The notes below the pieces were generated by a model that saw only the letters and a program-made list of their open reading frames with translations, had not been told where the DNA came from and searched no databases. A stretch of DNA of 15,243 nt from Deltaproteobacteria bacterium. GTDB taxonomy: Bacteria; Myxococcota_A; Polyangia; Polyangiales; Houyiibacteriaceae. Positions 5,995-13,553 of this stretch are shown here, piece by piece. Location of the stretch: positions 1 through 15,243 of the forward strand of contig QMMB01000023.1 in NCBI GenBank assembly GCA_003647035.1, written 5' to 3'. A program made the translations under genes and the position numbers. The first letter of the stretch is position 1. Each line of letters begins with the position of its first letter.

Positions 5995-7556
5995 AAGCGT
6001 TGCTTGTCTATCCGCGTTTTCCCACAACCTACTGGGGGTTTCAGTACAGTCTTTCTTTGGCAGGCAAGAAGGCTGCGCTTCCGCCGCTCGGTTTGATCAC
6101 GCTCGCGGCGCAGCTTCCTTCGAGTTGGGAGCTGCGCTTGCGCGATCTCAACATCCAGCCCCTAAGCAATGCGGACCTGGAGTGGGCGAACGCGGTCTTG
6201 GTGGGAGGCATGCGCGTGCAGATGCCTTCGATGCACGAGGTCATCGCGCGCGCAAAGAAAATGGGGCGACGCACCGTTGTCGGCGGGCCAGCGCCGAGCA
6301 CTGCGCCCGAGGAGTTCGACGACGCCGATGTGGTTTTCCAGGGAGAGGCCGAGGGCCGCATCGACGCTCTGGTTTCGGCCATCGAGTCCCAGGGGCAACA
6401 GCGAGTCTCGGACAGCGACAATCGACCGGACGTGTCTCTGGCTCCCGTGCCGCGTTACGATCTTCTCGAGCTGCGCCACTACGCGTCCATGAGCATTCAA
6501 TACTCGCGGGGCTGTCCGTTCCACTGCGAGTTCTGCGACGTCATCGAGCTCTTCGGGCAGGTTCCTCGTGTGAAGTCGTCGCAGCAGCTCATGGCTGAGC
6601 TTGCTGCGCTTCACGACATCGGGTACCGGGGAACGATTTTCTTCGTGGACGACAATTTCATTGGGAACCGTCGTATGGTGAAGCAGTTTCTGCCAGAGCT
6701 GACGCAATGGCAACGGGAGCGCGGTTACCCCTTCGAGTTGTACACCGAAGCAAGCGTGAACCTCGCCGGCGACGAATCACTCGTTGCTGCGATGGTCGAG
6801 GCGGGCTTCAGTTCGGTCTTCCTGGGGATCGAGTCGCCATCGGCGGACGCGCTTCGAGAGGCGGGCAAGAAGCAAAATCTAAAGATGGATCTAGGCGAAG
6901 TAGTCGACCGCCTGACGCGAGTGGGGCTGGAAGTGATGGGGGGCTTCATCGTGGGCTTCGACAGCGACACTGCCGAAGTCTTCGAGGCGCAACGGACCTT
7001 CTTGTCCCGAACTCCGATTCCGTTGGCGATGGTTGGCATGTTGACGGCTCTGCCTGGGACGCAGCTCTCGCGACGTCTCGAGCGAGAGGGTCGTTTGCGC
7101 ACTCAGTCGACCGGGGACCAGTTCGGGCGTCCCAACTTCGAGCCATCGATGAATGAACGGACGCTGCTCAACGGCTACGCGAACCTGATGCGTGATTTGT
7201 ACACTGCAGACAGCTACTACGATCGATGTGAGGCATATCTCGACCGTGCAACAGCTCCCCTCGGTCGTCGCCGCATCGAGGTGAGAGATCTGCTGACCGT
7301 CCTTCGCACCTCGTTGAAGGTCGGACTGATAGGTTCAGGAAGGAAACGTTACTGGCGTCTCCTGGTGCGAGCGTTCCGACGCACACCGCGCTTCGTCCCA
7401 TGGGCCATAGTGAAAGGGATCATGGGAGAGCACATGATCCAGTATACGCTGCGGGATGTGCTCCCACGATTGGAGCGAGCGATCGAGGACCTCACCGATC
7501 GCACGCCAAGTCGCGTGGACCTAGCCATCGCCCCCGATCCCCTCACAGCACATTAG
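5991..7556 (+). CDS. B12-binding domain radical SAM protein, DUF4070 type
   Basis: A 521-residue protein. Residues 1 to about 130 form a cobalamin-binding-like Rossmann domain (MKALLVYPRFP at the start, VVGGPAPSTAPEE in the middle) without the DxHxxG histidine, as is usual in this subgroup. The radical SAM cluster motif follows: SRGCPFHCEFCD with cysteines at 175, 179 and 182. Then come FFVDDNFIGNRR and VFLGIESPSAD, typical of the TIM barrel, and a C-terminal DUF4070-like region from about residue 380. The architecture and N-terminal pattern resemble the hopanoid C-2 methylase HpnP and related enzymes, which methylate unactivated carbons or catalyse other radical reactions. I do not assign hpnP because the subgroup is broad and no hopanoid genes are in view. 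It is divergent from the FAD operon and heads a plus-strand run with the molybdenum-cofactor genes, 52 bases before the first of them. Start ATG 5991 is supported by the family N-terminus rather than by a ribosome site. Confidence 0.88.
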   Translation: MKALLVYPRFPTTYWGFQYSLSLAGKKAALPPLGLITLAAQLPSSWELRLRDLNIQPLSNADLEWANAVLVGGMRVQMPSMHEVIARAKKMGRRTVVGGPAPSTAPEEFDDADVVFQGEAEGRIDALVSAIESQGQQRVSDSDNRPDVSLAPVPRYDLLELRHYASMSIQYSRGCPFHCEFCDVIELFGQVPRVKSSQQLMAELAALHDIGYRGTIFFVDDNFIGNRRMVKQFLPELTQWQRERGYPFELYTEASVNLAGDESLVAAMVEAGFSSVFLGIESPSADALREAGKKQNLKMDLGEVVDRLTRVGLEVMGGFIVGFDSDTAEVFEAQRTFLSRTPIPLAMVGMLTALPGTQLSRRLEREGRLRTQSTGDQFGRPNFEPSMNERTLLNGYANLMRDLYTADSYYDRCEAYLDRATAPLGRRRIEVRDLLTVLRTSLKVGLIGSGRKRYWRLLVRAFRRTPRFVPWAIVKGIMGEHMIQYTLRDVLPRLERAIEDLTDRTPSRVDLAIAPDPLTAH

Positions 7557-7608
7557 CCGCCGAGTGGCGCGGTAGCCTCTCGTGGGATCGAGCAGTAGTA
7601 TTGCTCTG

Positions 7609-7935
7609 ATGCCGGACCAATCCGAAATAGAGGTGCTGGTCGCGGCGCGTGACTGGAAAGCCGAGGGTCATGGTGTTGCGCTGGCTACTGTCATCAAGAC
7701 TTGGGGGTCTTCGCCCCGCCCAGCGGGGAGTCATCTCGTCGTACGAGACGATGGCTTCTTCTTGGGGTCGGTGTCAGGGGGCTGCGTCGAAGGCGCCGTC
7801 GTCGACGACGCCCTTGGCGTCATGAAGACGGGTCTCTCCAAGGTTCTCGAATTCAGCGTAACGAACGAACAGGCATGGGAGGTAGGTCTCGCTTGCGGGG
7901 GCACCGTCCGCATCTTCGTGGAGCCGGTGCAGTGA
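7609..7935 (+). CDS. XdhC/CoxI family protein, N-terminal half (split XdhC)
   Basis: This 108-residue protein corresponds to the XdhC_CoxI domain only. Family marks are GSSPRPAGSHLVV (residues 33-45), GSVSGGCVEGAV (53-64, with the conserved cysteine 59) and GLACGGTVRIFVEPV at the end. In the family, XdhC binds the molybdenum cofactor and delivers it, after sulfuration, to xanthine dehydrogenase-type enzymes. Here the NAD-like C-terminal domain is encoded by the next gene, whose GTG overlaps this TGA stop (GTGA). The ATG at 7609 is preferred; a GTG at 7582 would add nine residues outside the usual domain boundary. Neither has a strong ribosome site. Two-gene XdhC systems occur in other bacteria, so this is probably a natural split, not a frameshift. 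Confidence 0.85.
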   Translation: MPDQSEIEVLVAARDWKAEGHGVALATVIKTWGSSPRPAGSHLVVRDDGFFLGSVSGGCVEGAVVDDALGVMKTGLSKVLEFSVTNEQAWEVGLACGGTVRIFVEPVQ

Positions 7936-8618
7936 AGGCCGAGACTCTCGAGACGGTGCTGGCGGATATCGAAGCCAAGCGACCCGTCGTGTTGGCGACC
8001 AATCTAGAAACCGGCGACCAACGCTTGCTCCATCCAGGTGATGGCGAGAACGAGTCCGAATGTGCCGATGTCGAGCGGGCCTTGCGCGTCGACGCCTGCA
8101 TCGCCACCGACGCCGAAGGCGGCCCGCGAGTCTTCTACCAGCCGTTCAACCCACCGCTTCGCATGATTGTGGTCGGTGCGGTCCACATCGCCCAATCGCT
8201 GTCCACGATGGCTGCGCTCACCGGCTACGAAGTCATCATCGTCGATCCCCGTGAGTCGTTCGCTGCGGCCGATCGCTTCCCAGGCGTCACGTTGAACCTC
8301 AAGTGGCCCGATGCTGCCATGGAGTCACTGGCGCTGGACCAACGCTGCGCGGTTGTCACCTTGACCCACGATCCGAAGCTCGACGATCCTGCACTGCAGG
8401 TCGCGCTCCGCAGCGATGCTTTCTTCATCGGGTGCCTCGGGAGCAAGAAAACTCACGCCTCGCGCCTGCGGAGGCTGTGCAAGGCAGGGTTCTCCGAGGC
8501 CGAGCTCGCGCGCGTCAAGGGCCCGGTTGGCTTGCCGATCGGTTCTCGCTCTCCTGCGGAGATCGCGGTTTCCGTGCTGGCCCAGGTCACCGAGACCCTA
8601 CGAAAGCCCATGTGCTAA
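7932..8618 (+). CDS. XdhC C-terminal (Rossmann) domain protein
   Basis: From the overlapping GTG at 7932 this encodes 228 residues. After about 75 residues with a short linker-like domain comes the XdhC_C Rossmann domain: MIVVGAVHIAQSLSTMAA (from residue 78), where GAVHIA replaces the commoner GAGHVA but is known in this family. VIIVDPRESFA, VVTLTHDPKLDDPAL, FIGCLGSKKTHASRL and the terminal GLPIGSRSPAEIAVSVLAQV follow in family order. It should work with the preceding small protein as one molybdenum-cofactor chaperone. The frame is open further upstream (to 7701) but that part only shadows the previous gene. The 3' end overlaps the nucleotidyltransferase start by seven bases, indicating tight translational coupling of all three genes. 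Confidence 0.88.
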   Translation: MKAETLETVLADIEAKRPVVLATNLETGDQRLLHPGDGENESECADVERALRVDACIATDAEGGPRVFYQPFNPPLRMIVVGAVHIAQSLSTMAALTGYEVIIVDPRESFAAADRFPGVTLNLKWPDAAMESLALDQRCAVVTLTHDPKLDDPALQVALRSDAFFIGCLGSKKTHASRLRRLCKAGFSEAELARVKGPVGLPIGSRSPAEIAVSVLAQVTETLRKPMC

Positions 8619-9253
8619 GGCGAAACCTCAGCAGTCCGAAGAGCGCAAGGAAGAACATCGTCGCGGTGGTTCTCGCGGCTGGGGCATCGCGTCGCATGGG
8701 CCAAGCCAACAAGCTGACGATTCCCGTCGACGGCACGCCGATCGTTGCATGCGTGGTCGATACGCTTCGAGAAGGCGGTGTAGAAAAGGTCTTGGTCGTG
8801 ACAGGTCATGCTCCCGAGGAGATCCGAGGCGCACTCGGAGACCGTGACGTCGAGATCGTACACAACCCGGACTACGAAGAAGGAATGGGTGCGTCCGTCC
8901 GAACCGGCGTCTCGCTAGTCGGCAACGACGCCGATGGGGTGCTCATCGCCCTCGGAGATATGCCGTGGGTTAGCACGGACGTGATCGGTCGACTGCTCGA
9001 TGCGTTCACCCCAGACGGGGACCTCAGCATCTACATCCCGATGTTCGGCCGAAAGCGCGGCAATCCAGTCCTGTGGGGATCGCGCCACTTCCCAGAGCTT
9101 CGTCAGTTGTCCGGTGACCTTGGCGGCAAGGCACTCTTTCACAGACACGCTGAAGCGATTTGCTACGTTGACGTCGAGAGCGCAGCTGTGAACATCGACG
9201 TAGACACTCCCGAGGCCCTCCGCGAGCTCGGGATCGATGGCTCAGATGACTGA
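8612..9253 (+). CDS. MocA/MobA-like molybdopterin nucleotidyltransferase
   Basis: A 213-residue NTP-transferase. The nucleotide-binding signature LAAGASRRMGQANKL lies at residues 21-35. Next come VVTGHAPEEI, VHNPDYEEGMGASVRTG, the metal-binding GDMPWVS and the substrate segment RGNPVLWG. The HNPDYxxG and GDMP pattern is close to MocA, which attaches CMP to molybdopterin to make the cytosine dinucleotide cofactor. MobA-type GMP transfer is the alternative. The GTG at 8612 overlaps the previous gene by seven bases and fits the family N-terminus with a modest extension; the frame is open upstream to 8303 but that would lie wholly inside the preceding gene. The position directly after split XdhC supports a role in maturation of a molybdenum hydroxylase, although none is in the window. 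Confidence 0.85.
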   Translation: MLRRNLSSPKSARKNIVAVVLAAGASRRMGQANKLTIPVDGTPIVACVVDTLREGGVEKVLVVTGHAPEEIRGALGDRDVEIVHNPDYEEGMGASVRTGVSLVGNDADGVLIALGDMPWVSTDVIGRLLDAFTPDGDLSIYIPMFGRKRGNPVLWGSRHFPELRQLSGDLGGKALFHRHAEAICYVDVESAAVNIDVDTPEALRELGIDGSDD

Positions 9254-9381
9254 GTTAAGAAACATCTGATCGTGGTTGGCGGTAGTCCGTCCTGACGGCA
9301 GGAACTTTTGCCACATATTTGGCCGCTGCCGCTGCCGTTAGTGAATGGTGTACGGGCCGTCGTTGTGCCATGCACGCTGTC

Positions 9382-10563
9382 ATGAATCTCACCTTCACCG
9401 AGGAAGAAGACGCGTTTCGTCAGGAGGTTCGCGCCTGGATGCAGGAGGCGATGCCCGAGGGGCTACGTCGCGCCGCGCAAGGAGCGGGAGGCCTCAATTT
9501 CGAGGAGTCCGTCGAATGGCACAAGCTCCTTTACGCCAAAGGATGGATCGCGCCCCACTGGCCCAAGGAGCTCGGCGGTACAGGTTGGGATGCTACCAGG
9601 CGTTTCATCTTCAACGAAGAGTTGGAGATGGTCGGCGCCCTGCGAATATCCGTCCTTGGCCTATCGATGGTCGGCCCGCTCATCATGCAGTTTGGGACCG
9701 AGGCGCAGAAACAGCGATTCCTTCCAAAGATCCTCAGAGGCGAGGAGTTTTGGTGTCAGGGCTACTCCGAGCCGAATGCGGGAAGTGACCTCGCGTCGTT
9801 GCGGATGACCGCCGAGGACGCGGGCGATCACTTCATCGTCAACGGCCAGAAGACCTGGACTTCCTGGGCGCAGAACGCGGACTGGATCTTCTGCCTCGTG
9901 CGGACCGACCCCGCGGCCGCCAAAAAGCAAAATGGGATCACGTTCCTGTTGGTCGACCTCAAGACTCCGGGCGTCGACGTGAAGCCAATGTTGACGCTCG
10001 GTCATGCCCCGGCCTTTTGCGACACGTTTTTCGATAACGTGAAAGTTCCAAAAGAGAACATCGTCGGCGGCCTCAATCAAGGATGGACGGTGGCCAAGGC
10101 GCTGCTCGGCCATGAGCGGACGCTGCTCGCGTTGATAGGGCCGTCGCGACACGTTCTGCACAAGCTGAAGCACATCGCCTCCACCAAGACCGTCAACAGG
10201 CGTCCGATGCTGGAAGACCCAAAGTGGCGCGCAAAAATCGCGCGGCTCGAGATGCGGTTTCGAGCGCACCTCATGGTGAGCTACCGCGCGTTGTCCGATC
10301 AACAGAAGGGCAAGATGCCGGGTCCCGAGGCTTCCATTTTGAAGCTCGTCGGAACCAAGCTGATCCAGGAGCTCACCGAGCTCGCGATGGAAGTCATGGG
10401 TGAGAACTCTCTCACTTGGTACAACGAGGGCGTCTGCGCACCCATCGAGGAATCGATCGGGCCCTACTTCTGCTACGAGCGATCCGCAACGATCTACGGC
10501 GGCTCCAACGAGATTCAACGCAACGTCATCGCAAAGATGATCCTTCAGCTACCGAGTCGCTGA
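9382..10563 (+). CDS. Acyl-CoA dehydrogenase, probable catalytic subunit of a heteromeric pair
   Basis: A 393-residue protein of normal family length. It has the N-terminal helical domain (MNLTFTEEEDAFRQEVRAW), the FAD-contact motif FWCQGYSEPNAGSDLASL (about residues 123-140), a beta domain with TWTSWAQNADW, and the C-terminal signature YGGSNEIQRNVIAKMIL. Glutamate 245 in LLGHERTLL occupies the helix-G position that serves as catalytic base in isovaleryl- and long-chain-type enzymes, and the FadE26-like steroid subunits have a similar segment. ATG 9382 is chosen because the family usually begins this close to the TEEE helix; ATG 9370 or 9319 would add residues with no family support. No clear ribosome site is visible. 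It is followed 30 bases later by a second, dissimilar acyl-CoA dehydrogenase. The substrate is probably a bulky or branched acyl-CoA. Confidence 0.9.
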   Translation: MNLTFTEEEDAFRQEVRAWMQEAMPEGLRRAAQGAGGLNFEESVEWHKLLYAKGWIAPHWPKELGGTGWDATRRFIFNEELEMVGALRISVLGLSMVGPLIMQFGTEAQKQRFLPKILRGEEFWCQGYSEPNAGSDLASLRMTAEDAGDHFIVNGQKTWTSWAQNADWIFCLVRTDPAAAKKQNGITFLLVDLKTPGVDVKPMLTLGHAPAFCDTFFDNVKVPKENIVGGLNQGWTVAKALLGHERTLLALIGPSRHVLHKLKHIASTKTVNRRPMLEDPKWRAKIARLEMRFRAHLMVSYRALSDQQKGKMPGPEASILKLVGTKLIQELTELAMEVMGENSLTWYNEGVCAPIEESIGPYFCYERSATIYGGSNEIQRNVIAKMILQLPSR

Positions 10564-10593
10564 ACGGCGAGACCACTTAGGAGTATTTCCAGA

Positions 10594-11718
10594 ATGGACT
10601 TCGAGCTAGACCAAGAACAACAAATGCTCGCGAAAACCGTGTCCGACTTCGCTAAAAACGAGTCGCCTGTCGAACGGTTCCGCAAGCTTCGCGACGACGG
10701 TACCGGCTACGACCCCGCGGTATGGCGCAAGATGGGCGAGCTCGGATGGCTCGGGGTTCCGTTCGTAGAGTCGGTGGGCGGTTTCGGCGGCAGCTTCATT
10801 GAATGCGCCATCGTTTTGGAGAACCTGGCGACCACGCTCGTTCCGGAGCCGTACCTGGCTTCGGTGGTCCTTGGTGGGATGACGTTGGCGCGAGCCGGCA
10901 ACGCGACACAACACGAATCGTATCTAACGCCGATGATCGAAGGCGAGTCCACGCTTGCGCTCGCGTACTCCGAGGCTCAAAGCCGCTACGACGTCAGCGC
11001 AATCGAGACGACCGCGACGCCGGATGGCAGCGGTTACAGGCTTTTGGGCGAAAAAGTCTGGGTGCTCAACGGACACCGCGCCGATCATCTGATCGTGTCG
11101 GCCAAGGCGTCCGGAGGCGTGACGCTGTTCGTCGTGCCGCGAGAGGCCGAGGGCGTGAACGTGACTGTCGCCAAGACGATCGACGGACAAGAGGCGGCCT
11201 TCATCAAGCTCGACAACGTGGCTGTTGCAGACGACGCGCGCCTTGGTGAGGAAGGCTCGGGAGCAGTCGTGCTCGACCGCACGATGGACTACGCCGCTGC
11301 CGCCGCAGTTGCGGAGGGCGTTGGGATCGCCACCACGATGCTTCAGATGACGGTCGACTACCTCGGCACGCGCGAGCAGTTCGGCGTCAAGATCGGTTCG
11401 TTCCAGGCGCTCCAACACCGCGCGGTCGACATGTACGCCGAATCGGAGCTTCTCCGTTCCATCTCGATGGCTTCGATGGTTCGCGCCGACGAAGAGGATC
11501 CCCGCACGCGTCGCGGTGACATCTCTGCCGCGAAGTACCAGCTCGCCACTGGCGGGATCTGGGTCGCTCAGCAGTCGCTACAGCTGCATGGCGGCATCGG
11601 CGTCACCGACGAGCACGACATTGGTCTCTACTTCAAGCGGATGTACGCACTGAACGCGCTATTCGGCGACCAGGAGCACCACGTTGCGCGGTTCGCGAGC
11701 GAACCGTCCTCGTTCTAG
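10594..11718 (+). CDS. Acyl-CoA dehydrogenase, probable partner subunit
   Basis: This 374-residue protein has the acyl-CoA dehydrogenase order of domains: MDFELDQEQQMLAKTVSDFA at the start, LAYSEAQSRYDV as the FAD-contact loop, YLGTREQFGVKIGSFQALQHR in the helical domain and QLHGGIGVTDEHDIGLYFKR near the end. At the position of the helix-G glutamate in the first protein it has LDRTMDYAAAA, with no glutamate, so it may be non-catalytic or use another base. AGGAG lies ten bases before the ATG. Adjacent unlike acyl-CoA dehydrogenases are known to form alpha2-beta2 tetramers in mycobacterial steroid side-chain breakdown (FadE26/FadE27, FadE28/FadE29 type), and this pair fits that pattern. That the two associate here is inference. 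Confidence 0.9.
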   Translation: MDFELDQEQQMLAKTVSDFAKNESPVERFRKLRDDGTGYDPAVWRKMGELGWLGVPFVESVGGFGGSFIECAIVLENLATTLVPEPYLASVVLGGMTLARAGNATQHESYLTPMIEGESTLALAYSEAQSRYDVSAIETTATPDGSGYRLLGEKVWVLNGHRADHLIVSAKASGGVTLFVVPREAEGVNVTVAKTIDGQEAAFIKLDNVAVADDARLGEEGSGAVVLDRTMDYAAAAAVAEGVGIATTMLQMTVDYLGTREQFGVKIGSFQALQHRAVDMYAESELLRSISMASMVRADEEDPRTRRGDISAAKYQLATGGIWVAQQSLQLHGGIGVTDEHDIGLYFKRMYALNALFGDQEHHVARFASEPSSF

Positions 11719-11768
11719 GTCGCGGCCATACGCGCGTCGTGCGGTAATCGCGCAAGCAGTGCAGCTCA

Positions 11769-11785
11769 CGCGCAAATTGTGCGCG
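11769..11785. repeat. Inverted repeat CGCGCA-5-TGCGCG in intergenic region
   Basis: Six-base perfect arms surround AATTG, 51 bases after the acyl-CoA dehydrogenase stop. CGCGCAA also occurs at 11749-11755 and 11814-11820, giving three copies within 72 bases. No run of T follows, so it is not a standard terminator. It could be an operator or a weak transcript end. Confidence 0.45.
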
Positions 11786-11861
11786 GGTTGCTCGTGGACA
11801 CTGCGCGCAAGTCGTCTTTGGGCCCGGCACGAACATTGCTTGATTCGTGTGTGGAAATGTT

Positions 11862-11886
11862 TGTCTAGCGAATGGTTGGCTAGACA
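11862..11886. promoter_or_regulatory. Perfect inverted repeat upstream of diiron gene
   Basis: TGTCTAGC and GCTAGACA form perfect eight-base arms around a nine-base spacer. The repeat ends 24 bases before the ATG at 11911 and 14 bases before the AGGAG ribosome site at 11901. It could be an operator for a dimeric regulator or a hairpin in the leader RNA. Confidence 0.55.
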
Positions 11887-11910
11887 CGTGCCGTTCCTAC
11901 AGGAGTTCCC

Positions 11911-13020
11911 ATGGCCTACTACTCACCCGTCGATTTCTTGCAGGATGAAGAGTTTATCGAGGGCATGAAGCGGAGGCAAAACGGCGAGCTGTCTCTCACA
12001 TGGATGGACGCTGCAACGGAGCGGGTGCGCTGCAGTCCGCAGAGTCCTCGACGCGGAATGACCTACAAAGATATCAACGTGGGTTCATACAGCACCGATG
12101 CCATCCCGGAGGTCATCCGTTCACACAGGACGATGGCGCCGCGGGGGTCGGCACTTCCGCTGGGGTTGCCGGATATGGGGTATCTGGTCAACCGCAAGAG
12201 CGAGGTGTGGGCCAACAACATTCTTGCCTTGTACGAGGAGTCGAAAACAAGGCAATGGAACGCGTCGACAGACATCGACTGGTGCGCTCTTCCTGACTGC
12301 CAGATCACCGACGACATGGAAAAGGCATTCTGCCAGCTGTGCACTTTGCTCACGGAAGTCGAGATGATCGCGACCGACCTGCCCGCCAAGTGGATACCGC
12401 TCATCAACCACGACATGATCGAGCTCAAGAGCCTGTTGTGCATGCAAGCAGTCGACGAAGCGCGACATACCGAGGTGTTTCGAAAGCGCGCCCTCGCCAA
12501 TGGCGTTGGCCTTCTACAAGCAAGTGTGGTCGCGGAACACGCACTCAAAGGAATTCTGGATGCCGACACCTACACCCAGGCGTCAGTGTTCCTGCATCTG
12601 CTTGGGGAAGGGTTTATCCTCAGTACTTTCAGAAACGGCGAAGCAATCGCCCCGACCGCAGTCGACAAAAAAATATTCCGCTTGGTGATGCAGGACGAGG
12701 CACGCCATGTCTCTTACGGAATGATGCACCTCAAATACTTTTTGCGAGCACACCCAAGCCGCGCCGAAGAAATACACTTCATGCTCGATGAGGCGGAGAC
12801 GTTGATGATCGGGCTGCTTGGATCTGCTGAGCTGGCTGAGCCGCTCATCATACTGGCTGGCAAAGGATTTGGTCGCGAGCACATCGAACGAGGTGTAGAG
12901 CTCACTCTATTCAACCAGCTCAAAGCAATCGACGAGTATTTCGGCCGGCTCGAGCACGCAGGGCTCGAGGGACGCCGGGAGCGCAGCCAGTTCACTAAAC
13001 TCCTAGCCATGCTCGCTTGA
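11911..13020 (+). CDS. Ferritin-like diiron protein (putative oxidase/oxygenase)
   Basis: This 369-residue protein shows the two-helix-pair diiron pattern. E149 or E151 (LLTEVEMIATD) and the ExxH pair E183/H186 (DEARHTEVFRKR) come first, then E233 (LLGEGFILSTF) and the second ExxH pair E263/H266 (DEARHVSYGMMHL). This is the ligand order of ribonucleotide reductase R2-like and related ferritin-superfamily oxidases. Its length exceeds simple ferritins and it has an N-terminal extension of about 120 residues before the first helix. AGGAG lies five bases before the ATG, an excellent ribosome site. The short downstream gene probably shares its transcript. The likely chemistry is O2-dependent oxidation, desaturation or N-oxygenation of an organic substrate; I cannot assign a named family. 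Confidence 0.82.
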   Translation: MAYYSPVDFLQDEEFIEGMKRRQNGELSLTWMDAATERVRCSPQSPRRGMTYKDINVGSYSTDAIPEVIRSHRTMAPRGSALPLGLPDMGYLVNRKSEVWANNILALYEESKTRQWNASTDIDWCALPDCQITDDMEKAFCQLCTLLTEVEMIATDLPAKWIPLINHDMIELKSLLCMQAVDEARHTEVFRKRALANGVGLLQASVVAEHALKGILDADTYTQASVFLHLLGEGFILSTFRNGEAIAPTAVDKKIFRLVMQDEARHVSYGMMHLKYFLRAHPSRAEEIHFMLDEAETLMIGLLGSAELAEPLIILAGKGFGREHIERGVELTLFNQLKAIDEYFGRLEHAGLEGRRERSQFTKLLAMLA

Positions 13021-13037
13021 GCAGAACGGTGGCCGAC

Positions 13038-13496
13038 ATGGACTTTCCATCCAAAGAGTTCTTTGACCGTCTACGAACCGAGCTCGTTGGCGCAGCCGAC
13101 GAATTCGCACATCTGGGCGTTTTTGATGCCTCGTTCGCGATTCGGGTACAGGCGAGTCCCGGGTTCGCCGAGGAACGCAATTATCTATTTCGGTTTGAAC
13201 TAGACTCCTGTACCGAGTTGACCGAGACCGAAACCGATGGGCTGGAAGATAGGGTCGATTTCGTCTTGGAGGCCCCCCACGCTATCTGGTGCGAGATGCT
13301 TGCCAGCAGGCAACCGAATGGCGAGATCGACGCTGCCCACACGATCAACACACTGTGCCATTTCGACGACCCGATACGCGTTCGGTATCGAGACCCCCTC
13401 GGACATGACAAGCTGTTTCGCTTTCAACAGAGTGTTCAAACTGTCTTCAACGTGGCGGCGACGGTTGCAGCGGAGGGTGCGCGAGCGTCGACGTAG
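13038..13496 (+). CDS. Small conserved-looking protein, possibly SCP2/lipid-binding-like
   Basis: A 152-residue protein with no signal peptide or membrane segment. The sequence alternates strands and acidic turns (FRFELDSCTELTETETDG, DRVDFVLEAPHAIWCEMLAS) and ends in a helix. The segment DFVLEAPHAIWCEML followed by an NTLCHFDDPIRV stretch is loosely reminiscent of sterol-carrier SCP2-type domains, but I would not rely on that. ATG 13038 is preferred because GGTGG lies about six bases upstream; a TTG at 13017 overlapping the previous stop (TTGA) would add seven residues and allow coupling. It probably serves with the diiron protein, for example as a substrate-binding or structural partner. Confidence 0.65.
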   Translation: MDFPSKEFFDRLRTELVGAADEFAHLGVFDASFAIRVQASPGFAEERNYLFRFELDSCTELTETETDGLEDRVDFVLEAPHAIWCEMLASRQPNGEIDAAHTINTLCHFDDPIRVRYRDPLGHDKLFRFQQSVQTVFNVAATVAAEGARAST

Positions 13497-13518
13497 GAAC
13501 TAGTGCGTCGCGGCGGCT

Positions 13519-13544
13519 GGGAGCCCGACCCAAGCGTCGCTCCC
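13519..13544. terminator. Possible bidirectional hairpin between convergent genes
   Basis: GGGAGC (13519-13524) and GCTCCC (13539-13544) can pair across a 14-base loop in the 57-base gap between two convergent stops. The location suits a terminator for both operons, but the stem is short and no T-run follows on either strand. Confidence 0.3.
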
Positions 13545-13553
13545 GGGCCGCGC

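Noticed and set aside
5991..7556. Naming the radical SAM gene hpnP (hopanoid C-2 methylase)
   Set aside because: The N-terminus and radical SAM motif are similar in style, but many DUF4070 proteins share them and no hopanoid biosynthesis gene is present in the window.
7609..8618. Frameshifted xdhC pseudogene
   Set aside because: Both halves have complete domain boundaries, a proper GTGA overlap and intact motifs, and split versions of XdhC are known.
9287..9298. Near-palindrome CCGTCCTGACGG as a terminator after the nucleotidyltransferase
   Set aside because: The stem is only four or five base pairs and no T-run follows.
9661..10518. Minus-strand frame (285 codons) within the first acyl-CoA dehydrogenase
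   Set aside because: Antisense shadow of a well-supported gene, with no family motif.
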